Below, in pieces: positions 33,379-41,945 of a DNA stretch of 64,000 nucleotides (position 1 is its first letter; each line of letters opens with the position of its first letter). The stretch covers positions 124,001 to 188,000 of the forward strand of contig JBBSEX010000011.1 of the NCBI GenBank assembly GCA_038239345.1, given 5' to 3'. The notes beneath the pieces were generated by a model that worked only from the letters and a program-made list of their open reading frames with translations, was not told the DNA's origin and searched no databases. The stretch is from JBBSEX01 sp038239345 (GTDB lineage: Bacteria > Acidobacteriota > Terriglobia > Bryobacterales > Bryobacteraceae). A program made the translations under genes and the position numbers.

Positions 33379-33927
33379 TTAGTGCGTTGGTAAATACTTC
33401 GCCGGTATTTCCAGACCCGGCCGTTCGGAATCCCAGAGAATCGTGAGGATCCAATATCGATCGCCATCCTTGATCAGTTGAATGCTATTGACGCCGCGCG
33501 CGAAGGGCTTGGCATCGTCCATTGCATGGCGGCTTTCGTAGGTGGAAAATACGTGCACGATGTTGCCGAAATTCTCCGCCTGCTCATGGATACCCACTTC
33601 AAAAAATCCATTCGCAGCCATGTTCGGCGACGCTTGCGAGATGAAATCCTCGACGCTCATGTTCCGCAAATCCGTTGACTTTCCGTCGGCGGCGGGAACG
33701 GTGCGAGCCAAGCGACCTTCGGGAACGAAGAGCGAGCGAAAACGAGTCCAATCGCGGGGCTGCCCCTTCGCGCCAGAGATGCATTCATAGACGGCCTTCA
33801 CGATTGCCTGCGGAGTGGCAACATCCGGCGCCTTGGGGGAGGGCCAACCGGCGGGAGGCGTCAAGCCGTACATGGTCGAAGCGGCGATCAGCAGCAACGA
33901 CAGCGGCCCAACATTTTTAGAATTCAT
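33379..33927 (-). CDS. Exported NTF2-like protein, unknown function
   Basis: A 182-residue exported protein with a signal peptide (MNSKNVGPLSLLLIAAST). The mature domain has the shape of a SnoaL/NTF2-like fold: an N-terminal helix (AIVKAVYECISGAKGQPRDW), RFRSLFVPEGRL, MSVEDFISQAS, then strands ending in GVNSIQLIKDGDRYWILTILWDSE. Such cone-shaped folds can bind or turn over small ligands; no catalytic residue can be named. The C-terminal NSIQLIKDGDRYWI stretch is the commonest conserved part in this group. It lies between the tRNA and glnA on the same strand. Confidence 0.75.
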   Translation of the reverse strand: MNSKNVGPLSLLLIAASTMYGLTPPAGWPSPKAPDVATPQAIVKAVYECISGAKGQPRDWTRFRSLFVPEGRLARTVPAADGKSTDLRNMSVEDFISQASPNMAANGFFEVGIHEQAENFGNIVHVFSTYESRHAMDDAKPFARGVNSIQLIKDGDRYWILTILWDSERPGLEIPAKYLPTH

Positions 33928-33992
33928 TAATGAATACCTCGATGAATATATTTATAATAGCGACAATATGGAATGCATCCAGCGCGATTCAC

Positions 33993-34028
33993 CAAAAATA
34001 GAAAAGGGGCGGTCTCTTCGACCACCCC
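33993..34028 (-). terminator. Rho-independent terminator of glnA
   Basis: On the minus strand, GGGGTGGTC (34028-34020) pairs with GACCGCCCC (34014-34006) with one G-T pair and a five-base loop; then TTTTCTATTTTT (34005-33994). It starts 22 bases after the glnA stop. An alternative stem GGGCGGT (34007-34013) / ACCGCCC (34037-34043) followed on the plus strand by TTTTTTT could also end transcripts from the other side. Confidence 0.85.
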
Positions 34029-34050
34029 TATATGCAACCGCCCTTTTTTA

Positions 34051-35460
34051 CTAAATGTCGTAATAAAGAGCGAACTCGTATGGATGGGGGCGTAAGCGGA
34101 CGGCGTCGGCTTCGTGCTTTCGCTTGTAATTGATGAAGGTCTCGATCAGCTCTTCGGTGAAGACATCGCCCTTGAGCATGAATCCATGATCGTCTTCCAG
34201 ACACCCTAGTGCTTCTTCAAGCGACGCCGGCATCGACGGCACGAGCTTCATCTCTTCCGGCGACAGATCGTAGATATCCTTATCCAGAGATTCGCCCGGA
34301 TCCATCTTATTCAGTACGCCATCGAGGCCGGCCATCATCATCGCGGCGAACGCGAGATAAGGATTCGCCGACGGATCCGGTGGGCGGAACTCAACGCGCT
34401 TCGCTTTAGGACTCGCTGAATACATTGGAATACGGACGGCCGCCGAGCGATTGCGGCGGGAATACGCCAGGTTCACAGGTGCTTCGTAGCCCGGCACCAA
34501 ACGCTTGTAGCTATTCGTGGTCGGCGCAATGATCGCGGCCAGAGCGCGTGCATGCTTCAACAAACCGCCGATATACCACAGGGCCATCTGACTCAGTCCC
34601 GCGTATAGATCACCGGCAAAGAGCGGGCCGCCGTCTTTCCACAGACTCTGGTGAACGTGCATCCCACTGCCGTTATCGCCGAACAGAGGCTTGGGCATGA
34701 AGGTAACCGTCTTGCCGTACTGATAGGCGACATTCCGCACGACATATTTGTACAACATCATGTTGTCGGCGGACTTCACCAGGGTATCGAAACGCTGATC
34801 AATTTCGCATTGTCCGCCAGTGGCCACTTCATGGTGATGGCACTCAATATTGAGCCCACAGCGGATCATCGTCTCTACCATCTCACCACGAAGATCTTGA
34901 TGATGATCGGTGGGCGGCACGGGGAAGTAGCCTTCCTTGTACCGCGGCCGATAGCCAAGATTGTTTTCCTGACGGCCAGTGTTCCAGCGCCCTTCGTCGG
35001 CATCGATGAAGTAATAACCGGAATGCTGATTCTGGTCGAAACGGACGTTGTCGAAGATGAAAAACTCAGCTTCGGCGCCAAAGTAAGCGGTGTCGGCCAG
35101 ACCGGAATTCTTCAGGTACATTTCGGCTTTTCTGGCGATCCAGCGGGGGTCCCGTTCATAGTGCTGGCGTGTGATCGGGTCAATCACTTCGCTGGTCATT
35201 ACGATGGTCGGAATCTCGGTAAAAGGGTCGATGAAGACGGTCGAAGGGTCGGGGATCAAGAGCATGTCGCTCTCGTTGATCGCGGCCCATCCGCGGATGC
35301 TCGAGCCATCGATTCCGAACCCGGCTTCGAACGATTCTTCTTCAAGCACGTTGATCGGGTAGGAGATGTGTTGCGAGAGTCCCGGGAGATCCGTAAAGCG
35401 CAGATCTACCTGCCGAACTTCGTTCTTCTTGGCAAATTCAAGTACTTCTTTAGGGCTCAA
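34051..35460 (-). CDS. glnA: Glutamine synthetase, type I
   Basis: It makes glutamine from glutamate and ammonia using ATP, as a cytoplasmic dodecamer. I place the start at the TTG at 35460, not further out: AGGAGG lies five bases upstream, and from there the protein is 469 residues and begins in the way usual for the family (SPKEVLEFAKKNEVRQVDLRF). Active-site parts are visible: FGIDGSSIRGW, AEAEFFIF, NGSGMHVHQSLW, and the KRLVPGYEAPVNLAYS loop. The adenylylation Tyr is present in DKDIYDLSPEE, so it is the form controlled by GlnE. Strong terminator downstream. The upstream stretch 35500-35579 separates it from divergent xseA. Confidence 0.97.
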   Translation of the reverse strand: MSPKEVLEFAKKNEVRQVDLRFTDLPGLSQHISYPINVLEEESFEAGFGIDGSSIRGWAAINESDMLLIPDPSTVFIDPFTEIPTIVMTSEVIDPITRQHYERDPRWIARKAEMYLKNSGLADTAYFGAEAEFFIFDNVRFDQNQHSGYYFIDADEGRWNTGRQENNLGYRPRYKEGYFPVPPTDHHQDLRGEMVETMIRCGLNIECHHHEVATGGQCEIDQRFDTLVKSADNMMLYKYVVRNVAYQYGKTVTFMPKPLFGDNGSGMHVHQSLWKDGGPLFAGDLYAGLSQMALWYIGGLLKHARALAAIIAPTTNSYKRLVPGYEAPVNLAYSRRNRSAAVRIPMYSASPKAKRVEFRPPDPSANPYLAFAAMMMAGLDGVLNKMDPGESLDKDIYDLSPEEMKLVPSMPASLEEALGCLEDDHGFMLKGDVFTEELIETFINYKRKHEADAVRLRPHPYEFALYYDI

Positions 35461-35465
35461 TCTAA

Positions 35466-35471
35466 CCTCCT
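35466..35471 (-). promoter_or_regulatory. Ribosome-binding site that fixes the glnA start
   Basis: AGGAGG on the minus strand, five bases before TTG 35460. No comparable site precedes the longer open frame, and only this start gives the usual GlnA N-terminus. Confidence 0.8.
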
Positions 35472-35579
35472 GGGCGGGATCAGGTCCACACTTGGACAAG
35501 TCGAACGAGGACGAGAGTGTAGACGATTTAATTTGTTAGAATAACACAGCTTGTTCAATCGATAGCGTGCGATTCCGGC

Positions 35580-36929
35580 ATGGAGCAAATCACACTTAAC
35601 TGGGAGCCGCAAAGAAACGTTCTGACGGTGGTTGACCTCAACATGGCCATTCGAGCACTGTTGGACGAGTCCTTCGGTAATGTTCTAGTGGCGGGGGAAA
35701 TCTCGGGCTGCAAGATTGCCTCCAGCGGGCATTACTATTTCACTCTGAAGGATGAAGCGGCGCAACTAAGCTGCGTTTGCTTCCGGATGACCGCTCGATT
35801 TCTGCGCTTCAAACCGCGCGATGGAGTGGCGGTGATCGCTCGCGGTCGAGTCGATGTTTTTGAGGCGCGCGGGCAGTATCAATTGATCGTTGAGTCGCTC
35901 GAGCCGCAAGGGCACGGCGCTCTGCAAGTCGCCTTTGAGCAGCTAAAAAAGAAACTCGCGGCGGAAGGCTTATTCGAAGCGGCGCGCAAGCGGACCTTGC
36001 CTAAGCTGCCGGCGCGCATCGGTATCGTGACGTCGCCGGTGGGGGCGGCTATGCAGGACATCCTGCAAGTTCTAGCGCGCCGCTTTCCGGGGTTACAGAT
36101 CCGCGTCTATCCGGCGCAGGTGCAGGGGGAAGGATCGGTGGAAGCGGTATGCCGCGGCATCGAATATTTCGGTGCGGGCGGGTGGGCCGACGTAATCATC
36201 GTCGCCCGCGGTGGCGGATCGCTGGAAGACCTTTGGACATTCAACGAAGAGGCGGTGGCCAGGGCGATCGTGGCCTCCGACGTTCCGGTTATTTCCGCCG
36301 TGGGCCATGAGACTGACTTCACCATCGCCGATTTCGTAGCCGACTTGCGGGCACCCACTCCGTCGGCCGCAGCCGAGCTGGTTATCTGTACCCGCCAGGA
36401 GATTTTGGACGCGGTTGCGGCCCATCGAAGAAAGCTGGAACAGGCCATTCGATATCGGCTCGCCGACGCCGCGCGGGCTCTGCATGAACAAGGAATCGAT
36501 CGCGCAACCACTCTCTTGCATCGCCAAATCGGGCGGTCCCAACAGCGCATCGACGAAGTGATATACCGAATGCGCGATCAGATGCGAACGGCCGTCGATA
36601 GCCGCCGGCGGAAATTGGAGCTGACGTCGGCGCTGTTGCGCAGGCTGGATGTACGCCTGCGTTTTGCCGAGGCCCGGCGCAGAGTCGATCGCGCCGAAGC
36701 AACCGCTTCGCGATCCATTCACTTGCGAATTTTGCGGGAAAAGGGCCGGCTGTCGCCCCTTACCGCTCATCTGACGCAGCTAAGTCCCCTGCGTATTCTG
36801 GAACGTGGTTATGCCATCGTTTTGAACCAGGAACGGCGCATTGTAAAGTCCTCCGCTGACGCGCCGGTTGGCGAAAGCGTGGAAATCCGTACGGCCCGCC
36901 ACATCTTACACGCCCAGATCACACAATAA
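35580..36929 (+). CDS. xseA: Exodeoxyribonuclease VII large subunit
   Basis: The large subunit of ExoVII, which with XseB trims single-stranded DNA from either end. 449 residues. The N-terminal OB-fold (about 15-115) shows VAGEISGCKIASSGHYYFTLKD and RGRVDVFEARGQYQLIVE. The catalytic domain has PARIGIVTSPVGAAMQDIL, VIIVARGGGSLEDLWTFNEE, and SAVGHETDFTIADFVADLRAPTPSAAAE (about 240-265), with the conserved acidic and His residues. The C-terminal part is a long coiled coil. There is no xseB directly downstream. Divergent from glnA; no good ribosome site is visible before the ATG. Confidence 0.95.
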   Translation: MEQITLNWEPQRNVLTVVDLNMAIRALLDESFGNVLVAGEISGCKIASSGHYYFTLKDEAAQLSCVCFRMTARFLRFKPRDGVAVIARGRVDVFEARGQYQLIVESLEPQGHGALQVAFEQLKKKLAAEGLFEAARKRTLPKLPARIGIVTSPVGAAMQDILQVLARRFPGLQIRVYPAQVQGEGSVEAVCRGIEYFGAGGWADVIIVARGGGSLEDLWTFNEEAVARAIVASDVPVISAVGHETDFTIADFVADLRAPTPSAAAELVICTRQEILDAVAAHRRKLEQAIRYRLADAARALHEQGIDRATTLLHRQIGRSQQRIDEVIYRMRDQMRTAVDSRRRKLELTSALLRRLDVRLRFAEARRRVDRAEATASRSIHLRILREKGRLSPLTAHLTQLSPLRILERGYAIVLNQERRIVKSSADAPVGESVEIRTARHILHAQITQ

Positions 36930-36996
36930 AAATTTAATCGGATCGAAACTTTAGTACTAAGATGGGGTTAGCTATTAAGGTGAGTAAACGATTATC

Positions 36997-37125
36997 ATGT
37001 ATACCGATCCTGGTTCCAGCCTCTTTCTTATTCAGGTTGCGATTATCGGAGTGCTCACCGTTCTCTATCGTGTGCGCGGCCGGATACAGCAGCTGTTTCG
37101 AAAAACTCGGCCACAAGGAGACTAA
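36997..37125 (+). CDS. Tiny membrane protein of the 'YxDPGS' type
   Basis: A 42-residue frame: MYTDPGSSLFLIQVAIIGVL followed by a basic tail (YRVRGRIQQLFRKTRPQGD). It has a short conserved start (Y-T-D-P-G-S), one transmembrane helix of about 17 residues, and a Lys/Arg-rich cytoplasmic end. I recall many such tiny genes, beginning MYIDPGTGS or similar, directly before methyltransferase and alkaline-phosphatase-superfamily genes in Acidobacteriota, Planctomycetes and cyanobacteria; their role is unknown. The ribosome site of the next gene lies within its last codons. It is too short for usual gene callers. Confidence 0.65.
   Translation: MYTDPGSSLFLIQVAIIGVLTVLYRVRGRIQQLFRKTRPQGD
37115..37120 (+). 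promoter_or_regulatory. Ribosome-binding site before a probable CTG start
   Basis: AAGGAG lies ten bases before CTG 37131, in the reading frame of the methyltransferase. No ATG, GTG or TTG occurs in that frame between this site and the ATG at 37206, which is 85 bases away and therefore too far to use it. Confidence 0.45.
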
Positions 37126-37205
37126 GTCTCCTGGACGCCGGGCGCAACGCTTCGAGCATTTCGTTTCGCGATCCTGACGGATTTCTGGTCGCGAATGGAG
37201 ATCGC

Positions 37206-38501
37206 ATGTTGCGGACGGTGCACCCCCGGCGGCGCGCCGAAATTGTCGACCTGATTCACAGCCCCATATTCCAGTCATTGGTAAACATGGGCGTTCTGAA
37301 TAACTGCCGTGAATTACAAAACGAAGCCAATTTATTCGAACAACCGCGAATCTGGTTTCCGAGTTTCCCGCAGGAATGGCCTCCGGAAATGCTTCACGAT
37401 GCGGGCCAGATTACCCTGGATCTAAGCGAGAAGTTACTGCCTGCCGGCTATTGGCTTAAAGACGCCACACCCTCCAATATTTTGTACCGCGGGGCAAAGG
37501 GCATTTTCATTGATCTATTATCTATCGTGCCAAGACCCCCGAAGGCCGCCATGTGGCACGCCTACGCGCAATTTCTTCAGACATTTCTTTATCCGCTGAT
37601 CGCGGTGAAATGGGGCGGGCTTGAGCTGGACCAGATCTTCACTACGCGCCGGGACGGCCTTTCACCGGAGCAAATGGCGCGAGTCATCACCGGAAGCGGC
37701 CGGCTCCGAATGTCCGTCGCCGAATTGATTCTTCTTCCCCGATGGATGTCCCGGGGCACTGGCGGCACTTATTCCGTTCTTGAGGCGAAGAGCGCACCAG
37801 AGGCGGATTTCGTCATCGGCCGCCTCTATCGGGGACTGCGGAAGCACTTAAAATCGGTCAAACCGGCGGCGCCGGAATCGGAGAAACTTCATTACGATGC
37901 CGAATCTTACACACCCGCTCAGCGTGATGCGAAGAGAGCTTTCGTCACCCGATCGTTGGCCCACTGTAAGCCGCGGCGCGTCTTGGACATCGGAGCCAAT
38001 ACGGGCGAGTTCAGCCGAATGGCAGCTGCCGCCGGGGCCAGTGTGGTGGCCATCGATAACGATCCCGCGGTGGTTGGGGCGATCTACCGACGTGCCCAAA
38101 AAGAGGATCTCGAAATTCTTGCGCTTCGCTTGGACATCGCCCGACCGACGGCTGGCACGGGTTGGGAGAATCGCGAACAGGCGTCATTTTTAGAGCGGGC
38201 GGGTGAGACCTTCGACCTGATCCTGATGCTGGCGGTGGTGCACCACCTGGTGTTGACCGAGGGCGTCCCGTTGGAACGTGTGATCGATCTCGCACATCGC
38301 CTGACCGCGCGTTATGTCCTGATAGAAGAAGTGACGGAGCAGGACCCGATGTTTCAAAAGCTCGCCCGCGGCCGCGATGGGCTGGTTTCGCGTTATGCCG
38401 GGATATCGTTCCGGGCCATCTGCGAGCTTCAATTTGAAATTCTGGATGTGGAGGAACTGCAAGGTGGCAGCCGGCGCCTCTACTTACTCCGAAAGAAATA
38501 G
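37206..38501 (+). CDS. Two-domain protein: kinase-like N-terminus plus class I methyltransferase
   Basis: From the first ATG it has 431 residues; the true N-terminus is probably 25 residues further up (CTG at 37131), since the frame is open there and reads SFRDPDGFLVANGDRM, which fits the family start. Residues about 60-160 contain LKDATPSNILYRG and GIFIDLLSI, a spacing like the catalytic loop and metal-binding Asp of protein-kinase-like (aminoglycoside-kinase) folds. Residues about 255-420 are a Rossmann methyltransferase (RRVLDIGANTGEFSRMAA; VVAIDNDPAVVGAIY; FDLILMLAVVHHLV). Substrate unknown. It lies between the DPGS peptide and the hydrolase; the latter starts inside its last 38 bases. 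Confidence 0.8.
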   Translation: MLRTVHPRRRAEIVDLIHSPIFQSLVNMGVLNNCRELQNEANLFEQPRIWFPSFPQEWPPEMLHDAGQITLDLSEKLLPAGYWLKDATPSNILYRGAKGIFIDLLSIVPRPPKAAMWHAYAQFLQTFLYPLIAVKWGGLELDQIFTTRRDGLSPEQMARVITGSGRLRMSVAELILLPRWMSRGTGGTYSVLEAKSAPEADFVIGRLYRGLRKHLKSVKPAAPESEKLHYDAESYTPAQRDAKRAFVTRSLAHCKPRRVLDIGANTGEFSRMAAAAGASVVAIDNDPAVVGAIYRRAQKEDLEILALRLDIARPTAGTGWENREQASFLERAGETFDLILMLAVVHHLVLTEGVPLERVIDLAHRLTARYVLIEEVTEQDPMFQKLARGRDGLVSRYAGISFRAICELQFEILDVEELQGGSRRLYLLRKK

Positions 38502-40032
38502 CGCGCGGGGCATTATTCGAATCGGGATTGCCGGCGCGTCGTTTGTATCGCTGTGCTTCATTCACACGTGGTTCGAACTGGCAAAGGACGCACGTCTCTA
38601 TTTTCGGCAACGGTCTCCGTTCGCCACCATCGTACTTCCCACACTAATTCTGGAAGCTACCCTGTTCCTGATCCTAGCAGCCGGATATTTCGTCCTGCCT
38701 AAGCGCTGGCGCGGGGTTGCAGGCGTTTTAACGATGGCTATCCCCGCCGGAATGATTGCGCAATTCCTGTCGGCGGAGATCAAGTTCATTCGGCTTTCTG
38801 TGCCGCTGCTGGCAGGCGTGGGATTGGTAGCCGTCGCCGCGGCTCTGCGTTTCCGCCGCTTGCTACCATCGCTCGCGATATCTTTTCTACTACTGGCGGG
38901 GCCAATCGAGATCTATCTGTATGCGTGCGCCTTGTGGAATTCCTCGCGCACAATGACCACCCCCGCCGAGCGATACTCCGCGACCGGGGCGGCTGACAAG
39001 AAGGCGCGAGTGGTATGGATCATCTTCGACGAAATGAGCCAGCATGCGGCATTTGATGTCCGTCCGGCTCGCGTCCACCTGCCGAACTTGGATGTCTTTC
39101 GGGGGCAGGCGCTGTATGCGTCGCATGCCGAGTCTCCCTCCACCGCGACACTAACGGCATTGCCGGCTCTTTTCTTAGGGGCGAACGTCAAGGCCGCGGC
39201 CCCCTTAGGCGCGAATGAGCTGATGATCGCGGGCGACTCGAGCCGCGCCAAGTGGAGTGAGCAGGTCAATGTATTCGATGATGCCCAATCGATGGATGGA
39301 CGAGTGGCAATCGTCGGCTGGTATCACCCTTACTGCCGCATCTTCGCCGGCCGTCTGGAGCAGTGCGCGTCGATACCCGATTGGGCGCCGTTGGGTACCG
39401 AAGAGCCATTTCAGGAAAACACATTCGATGGGTTATTACGCTTCCGTCTACAGGCCCAACTAGGCTACCTGCCGTTGCTGGGGCACATTCCAGAGTTCAA
39501 TCCGCAACGCCGGTTGCGCCAGACCAGAATCAAGGAATTCGAATTTCTGCGACAGCATGCCGAGCGCGCGGCAGCCGATCCAACCCTGCAGTTGGTCTTG
39601 CTGCACTTGCCCGTGCCACATCCGCCGGCAATCTATTCCGCTGGACACCTCTGTTCCGATTGTGCCAGCAGCTATCTCGATAGTTTGGAACTCGCCGATC
39701 AAACATTGGGCAGAGTGCGAGCGGCGATGGAGCGGGCCGGTCTGTGGGATTCATCCACCGTGCTGCTATCCGCCGATCATGGCTTACGGCGCGACCTGTG
39801 GGCCCAAACCCCCTGGTGGAGCGGCGATGAAGAAGACGCAGCGCAAGGGGCGGATCCACGCGGCGTTCCGTTTCTTGTGAAGACCGCGGGGCAAAAAACA
39901 ACGCTCGATTATACGGCGCCAATCCGCACTATCGTTTCCCGGTCACTGATCGCCGCCCTGTTGCGCGGCCAGTTGACTAACGCGAATGAGGTTGCGAACT
40001 GGCTCGCCCACCCGCCCCCCAATGTCCGCTAG
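38464..40032 (+). CDS. Membrane alkaline-phosphatase-superfamily (sulfatase-like) hydrolase
   Basis: A 522-residue protein from the GTG at 38464, which has GAGGAA about eight bases upstream; the frame is open from 38377 but that lies inside the methyltransferase gene. The N-terminal third has about five transmembrane helices (to about residue 155). The rest is an extracytoplasmic domain of the alkaline phosphatase/sulfatase fold: VVWIIFDEMS (metal Asp), HAESPSTATLTALPALFLG (nucleophile Thr/Ser region), LVLLHLPVPHPPAIYS, and LLSADHGLRRDLW (metal Asp-His). There is no sulfatase Cys-x-Pro-x-Arg motif, so a phosphotransferase or phosphohydrolase is more likely. Same operon as the two preceding genes. 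Confidence 0.85.
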   Translation: MAAGASTYSERNSARGIIRIGIAGASFVSLCFIHTWFELAKDARLYFRQRSPFATIVLPTLILEATLFLILAAGYFVLPKRWRGVAGVLTMAIPAGMIAQFLSAEIKFIRLSVPLLAGVGLVAVAAALRFRRLLPSLAISFLLLAGPIEIYLYACALWNSSRTMTTPAERYSATGAADKKARVVWIIFDEMSQHAAFDVRPARVHLPNLDVFRGQALYASHAESPSTATLTALPALFLGANVKAAAPLGANELMIAGDSSRAKWSEQVNVFDDAQSMDGRVAIVGWYHPYCRIFAGRLEQCASIPDWAPLGTEEPFQENTFDGLLRFRLQAQLGYLPLLGHIPEFNPQRRLRQTRIKEFEFLRQHAERAAADPTLQLVLLHLPVPHPPAIYSAGHLCSDCASSYLDSLELADQTLGRVRAAMERAGLWDSSTVLLSADHGLRRDLWAQTPWWSGDEEDAAQGADPRGVPFLVKTAGQKTTLDYTAPIRTIVSRSLIAALLRGQLTNANEVANWLAHPPPNVR

Positions 40033-41462
40033 ACGAATTTCATCCGGCGCATCGCAAGGATTACCATTCGTAGCAGCAGCCATCCATGCGACCAGCGCTG
40101 AATGTTGGTTTCCCCATACGTTCGCTCGCCGTAACGAACTGGTAAATCCACGATCTTCAGATTGTACTTTGCGGCGCCGAAGATCAAGTCGAAATCGCCA
40201 AAAGGATCGAAGTCGCCGAAATAGGAACGGTTCGCGGCGATCATCTCATACTTCTCGCGGCTCAAAACCTTCGTCCCGCAAAGTGTGTCCTTGATGCTCT
40301 GGCTCAGCAGCCAGCGGAAGGCGAGACTGAAGAATTTGTTACCCAGGAAGTTGAAAAAGCGCATTGCGCCGTGCTCCATCGGGTAGACCAAACGAACGCC
40401 GTTCACGAATTCGCCCTTGCCCGATCGCCACACTTCATAGAAGCGCGGAAGATCCTCGGGCGGGACCGTCAGGTCAGCGTCCAGAATCATGAAGACACCG
40501 CCAGTGGCTTCGGCGAAGCCCATCCGCACGGCATCGCCCTTGCCTTTACCCTGTTGTCGAAAGAGCTTCGCCGTGCATCCCCGACGGCTGGCGATTTCCC
40601 GCACCACGGCCTGATACGTATCGTCCTTCGAGTGTCCTTCCACGAAGATCAACTCCGTGCCCGCGCCCATTTCCGGAACACGCTCGAAGATCTGGGCGAT
40701 GTTGCCCGACTCGTTGCGGGCAGGCACGATCACGCTCACCATGCAATCTTCGCGCCTGGCCAACGGGCGCGGCCGGGCAACCAGAAAATTCGTGATGCCG
40801 AGCATGTTGAATGGCCAGAGCTTTACCAGAATTCGATTGCACAGAGCATCAATCCCCGGAGTCCGCAGCGGCCACATGATTTCAGAAAACGCGCGGATCA
40901 CTTCAAAGTCCGCGAGGTAAAGAAGATTCCCGATATCGTCCGCCGTCAGCCAGTTCTGAATCAGCAACGGCTTGGCGATTCCGCACAATTCCGCTAAACG
41001 CCGCGGACCCTCCCAGAGACGGCTGTAGGCATTCAAAATCAGTCGCGTGCCGGATCCGGAATGGCGGGCTGCCGCGTCGAAAACCTGCTCCACGTCCCAC
41101 AGATCGTTGACCAGATCGGAGCAGATGATGAAGTCGAATTGCTCGCCGAGATCGAGCGCATGCGCGTCCTGCCGCACGAAGTGAAGACCGGGATGGCGGT
41201 TGGTTGCGCGATCGAGCATCGGCGCCGAGAAATCCACTCCGACTCCGTAGCTCGGTCGAAGCGATGCCAGCAAGTCACCTTGTCCGCAACCCAGTTCCAG
41301 GACGCGCATGCCGGGAGGAATCAGGAAGCTATAAATCTCCGCCAGACGCCGCTGATAATAGCCGCGAATGCCCTGCCAGCGTTCCAACGAGCGAGCGAAA
41401 TCATCCCAGTATTGCTGGCGTTCGCGAGTATACTCGGGCTGTTTCGAGGCCGCCACGATCAT
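40029..41462 (-). CDS. Fusion of a methyltransferase and a family 2 glycosyltransferase
   Basis: A 477-residue protein. Residues about 45-160 form a SAM methyltransferase (MRVLELGCGQGDLLASL; GVGVDFSAPML; FDFIICSDLVNDLWD). Residues about 240-470 form a GT2 polyprenyl-phosphate-type glycosyltransferase (VSVIVPARNESGN; KGKGDAVRMGFAEATG; ILDADLTVPPEDL; GDFDLIFGAAKY). The basic C-terminus (LAMRRMKFV) may sit on the membrane. One enzyme could thus both modify and transfer a sugar, for example in surface polysaccharide or lipid-linked sugar assembly. It is convergent with the hydrolase at 38464-40032, overlapping by four bases. Confidence 0.85.
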   Translation of the reverse strand: MIVAASKQPEYTRERQQYWDDFARSLERWQGIRGYYQRRLAEIYSFLIPPGMRVLELGCGQGDLLASLRPSYGVGVDFSAPMLDRATNRHPGLHFVRQDAHALDLGEQFDFIICSDLVNDLWDVEQVFDAAARHSGSGTRLILNAYSRLWEGPRRLAELCGIAKPLLIQNWLTADDIGNLLYLADFEVIRAFSEIMWPLRTPGIDALCNRILVKLWPFNMLGITNFLVARPRPLARREDCMVSVIVPARNESGNIAQIFERVPEMGAGTELIFVEGHSKDDTYQAVVREIASRRGCTAKLFRQQGKGKGDAVRMGFAEATGGVFMILDADLTVPPEDLPRFYEVWRSGKGEFVNGVRLVYPMEHGAMRFFNFLGNKFFSLAFRWLLSQSIKDTLCGTKVLSREKYEMIAANRSYFGDFDPFGDFDLIFGAAKYNLKIVDLPVRYGERTYGETNIQRWSHGWLLLRMVILAMRRMKFV

Positions 41463-41499
41463 CGCTTGGAAAACATTTTCCTGTAGTATGGCATGCGGA

Positions 41500-41913
41500 T
41501 TATTTTACGGGAAGAACGAAGGAAGAGGTCTCGGCATGCCCCTGGGCATCCTCCGCCGTGAGGGTATATTTCGTGTCTTTTTCTGGAAACACTGCAAGGC
41601 AGCGGCCGAGTGAAGGCTTAATCTCCTCCACCGCGGGCTCAATGCGGACGGACTTGGCATTCGCCACGGCATAGCAAAGTAACGCCCGCTGTCCACGCTG
41701 TAACGGAGCCGGAGTAGCGTAGAAATTTACGATCTTCAACTTCCCGTCGCCGTACAGCTGGATGACTTTCCGATCCTGCTGGAGGCGCTCGGCTTCGGCG
41801 CTTTTTTCAATCTCGCGGGTCGCGCTCCGCCGCGAATAAAGCACCCATCCGACATAGATCAAAGAAACCGCCAGAGATGTTAAAGACAACCACAGCAGTG
41901 TACGAGTGGACAT
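41500..41913 (-). CDS. Single-pass membrane protein with a small beta-domain
   Basis: A 137-residue protein from the ATG at 41913 (a GTG just before it is also possible). One N-terminal transmembrane helix (about 6-26), a charged linker (REIEKSAEAERLQQDRKV), then a beta-rich domain (KIVNFYATPAPLQRGQRALLCYAVANAKSVRI; KYTLTAEDAQGHAETSSF) resembling a single immunoglobulin-like or PKD-type domain, as in proteins that sense or bind outside the membrane. No named family. Upstream of the methyltransferase-glycosyltransferase gene on the same strand by 37 bases, so perhaps in one operon. Confidence 0.65.
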   Translation of the reverse strand: MSTRTLLWLSLTSLAVSLIYVGWVLYSRRSATREIEKSAEAERLQQDRKVIQLYGDGKLKIVNFYATPAPLQRGQRALLCYAVANAKSVRIEPAVEEIKPSLGRCLAVFPEKDTKYTLTAEDAQGHAETSSFVLPVK

Positions 41914-41945
41914 CACCCACTATTATCGAGCAAGATGATTTGTAG

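Noticed and set aside
34651..35544. 297-residue plus-strand frame
   Set aside because: It lies wholly opposite glnA, shows no family motif and has no ribosome site; it is a shadow of the GC-rich third positions.
36962..37177. 71-residue plus-strand frame
   Set aside because: The DPGS peptide in another frame of the same interval has a clear helix, basic tail and known family start.
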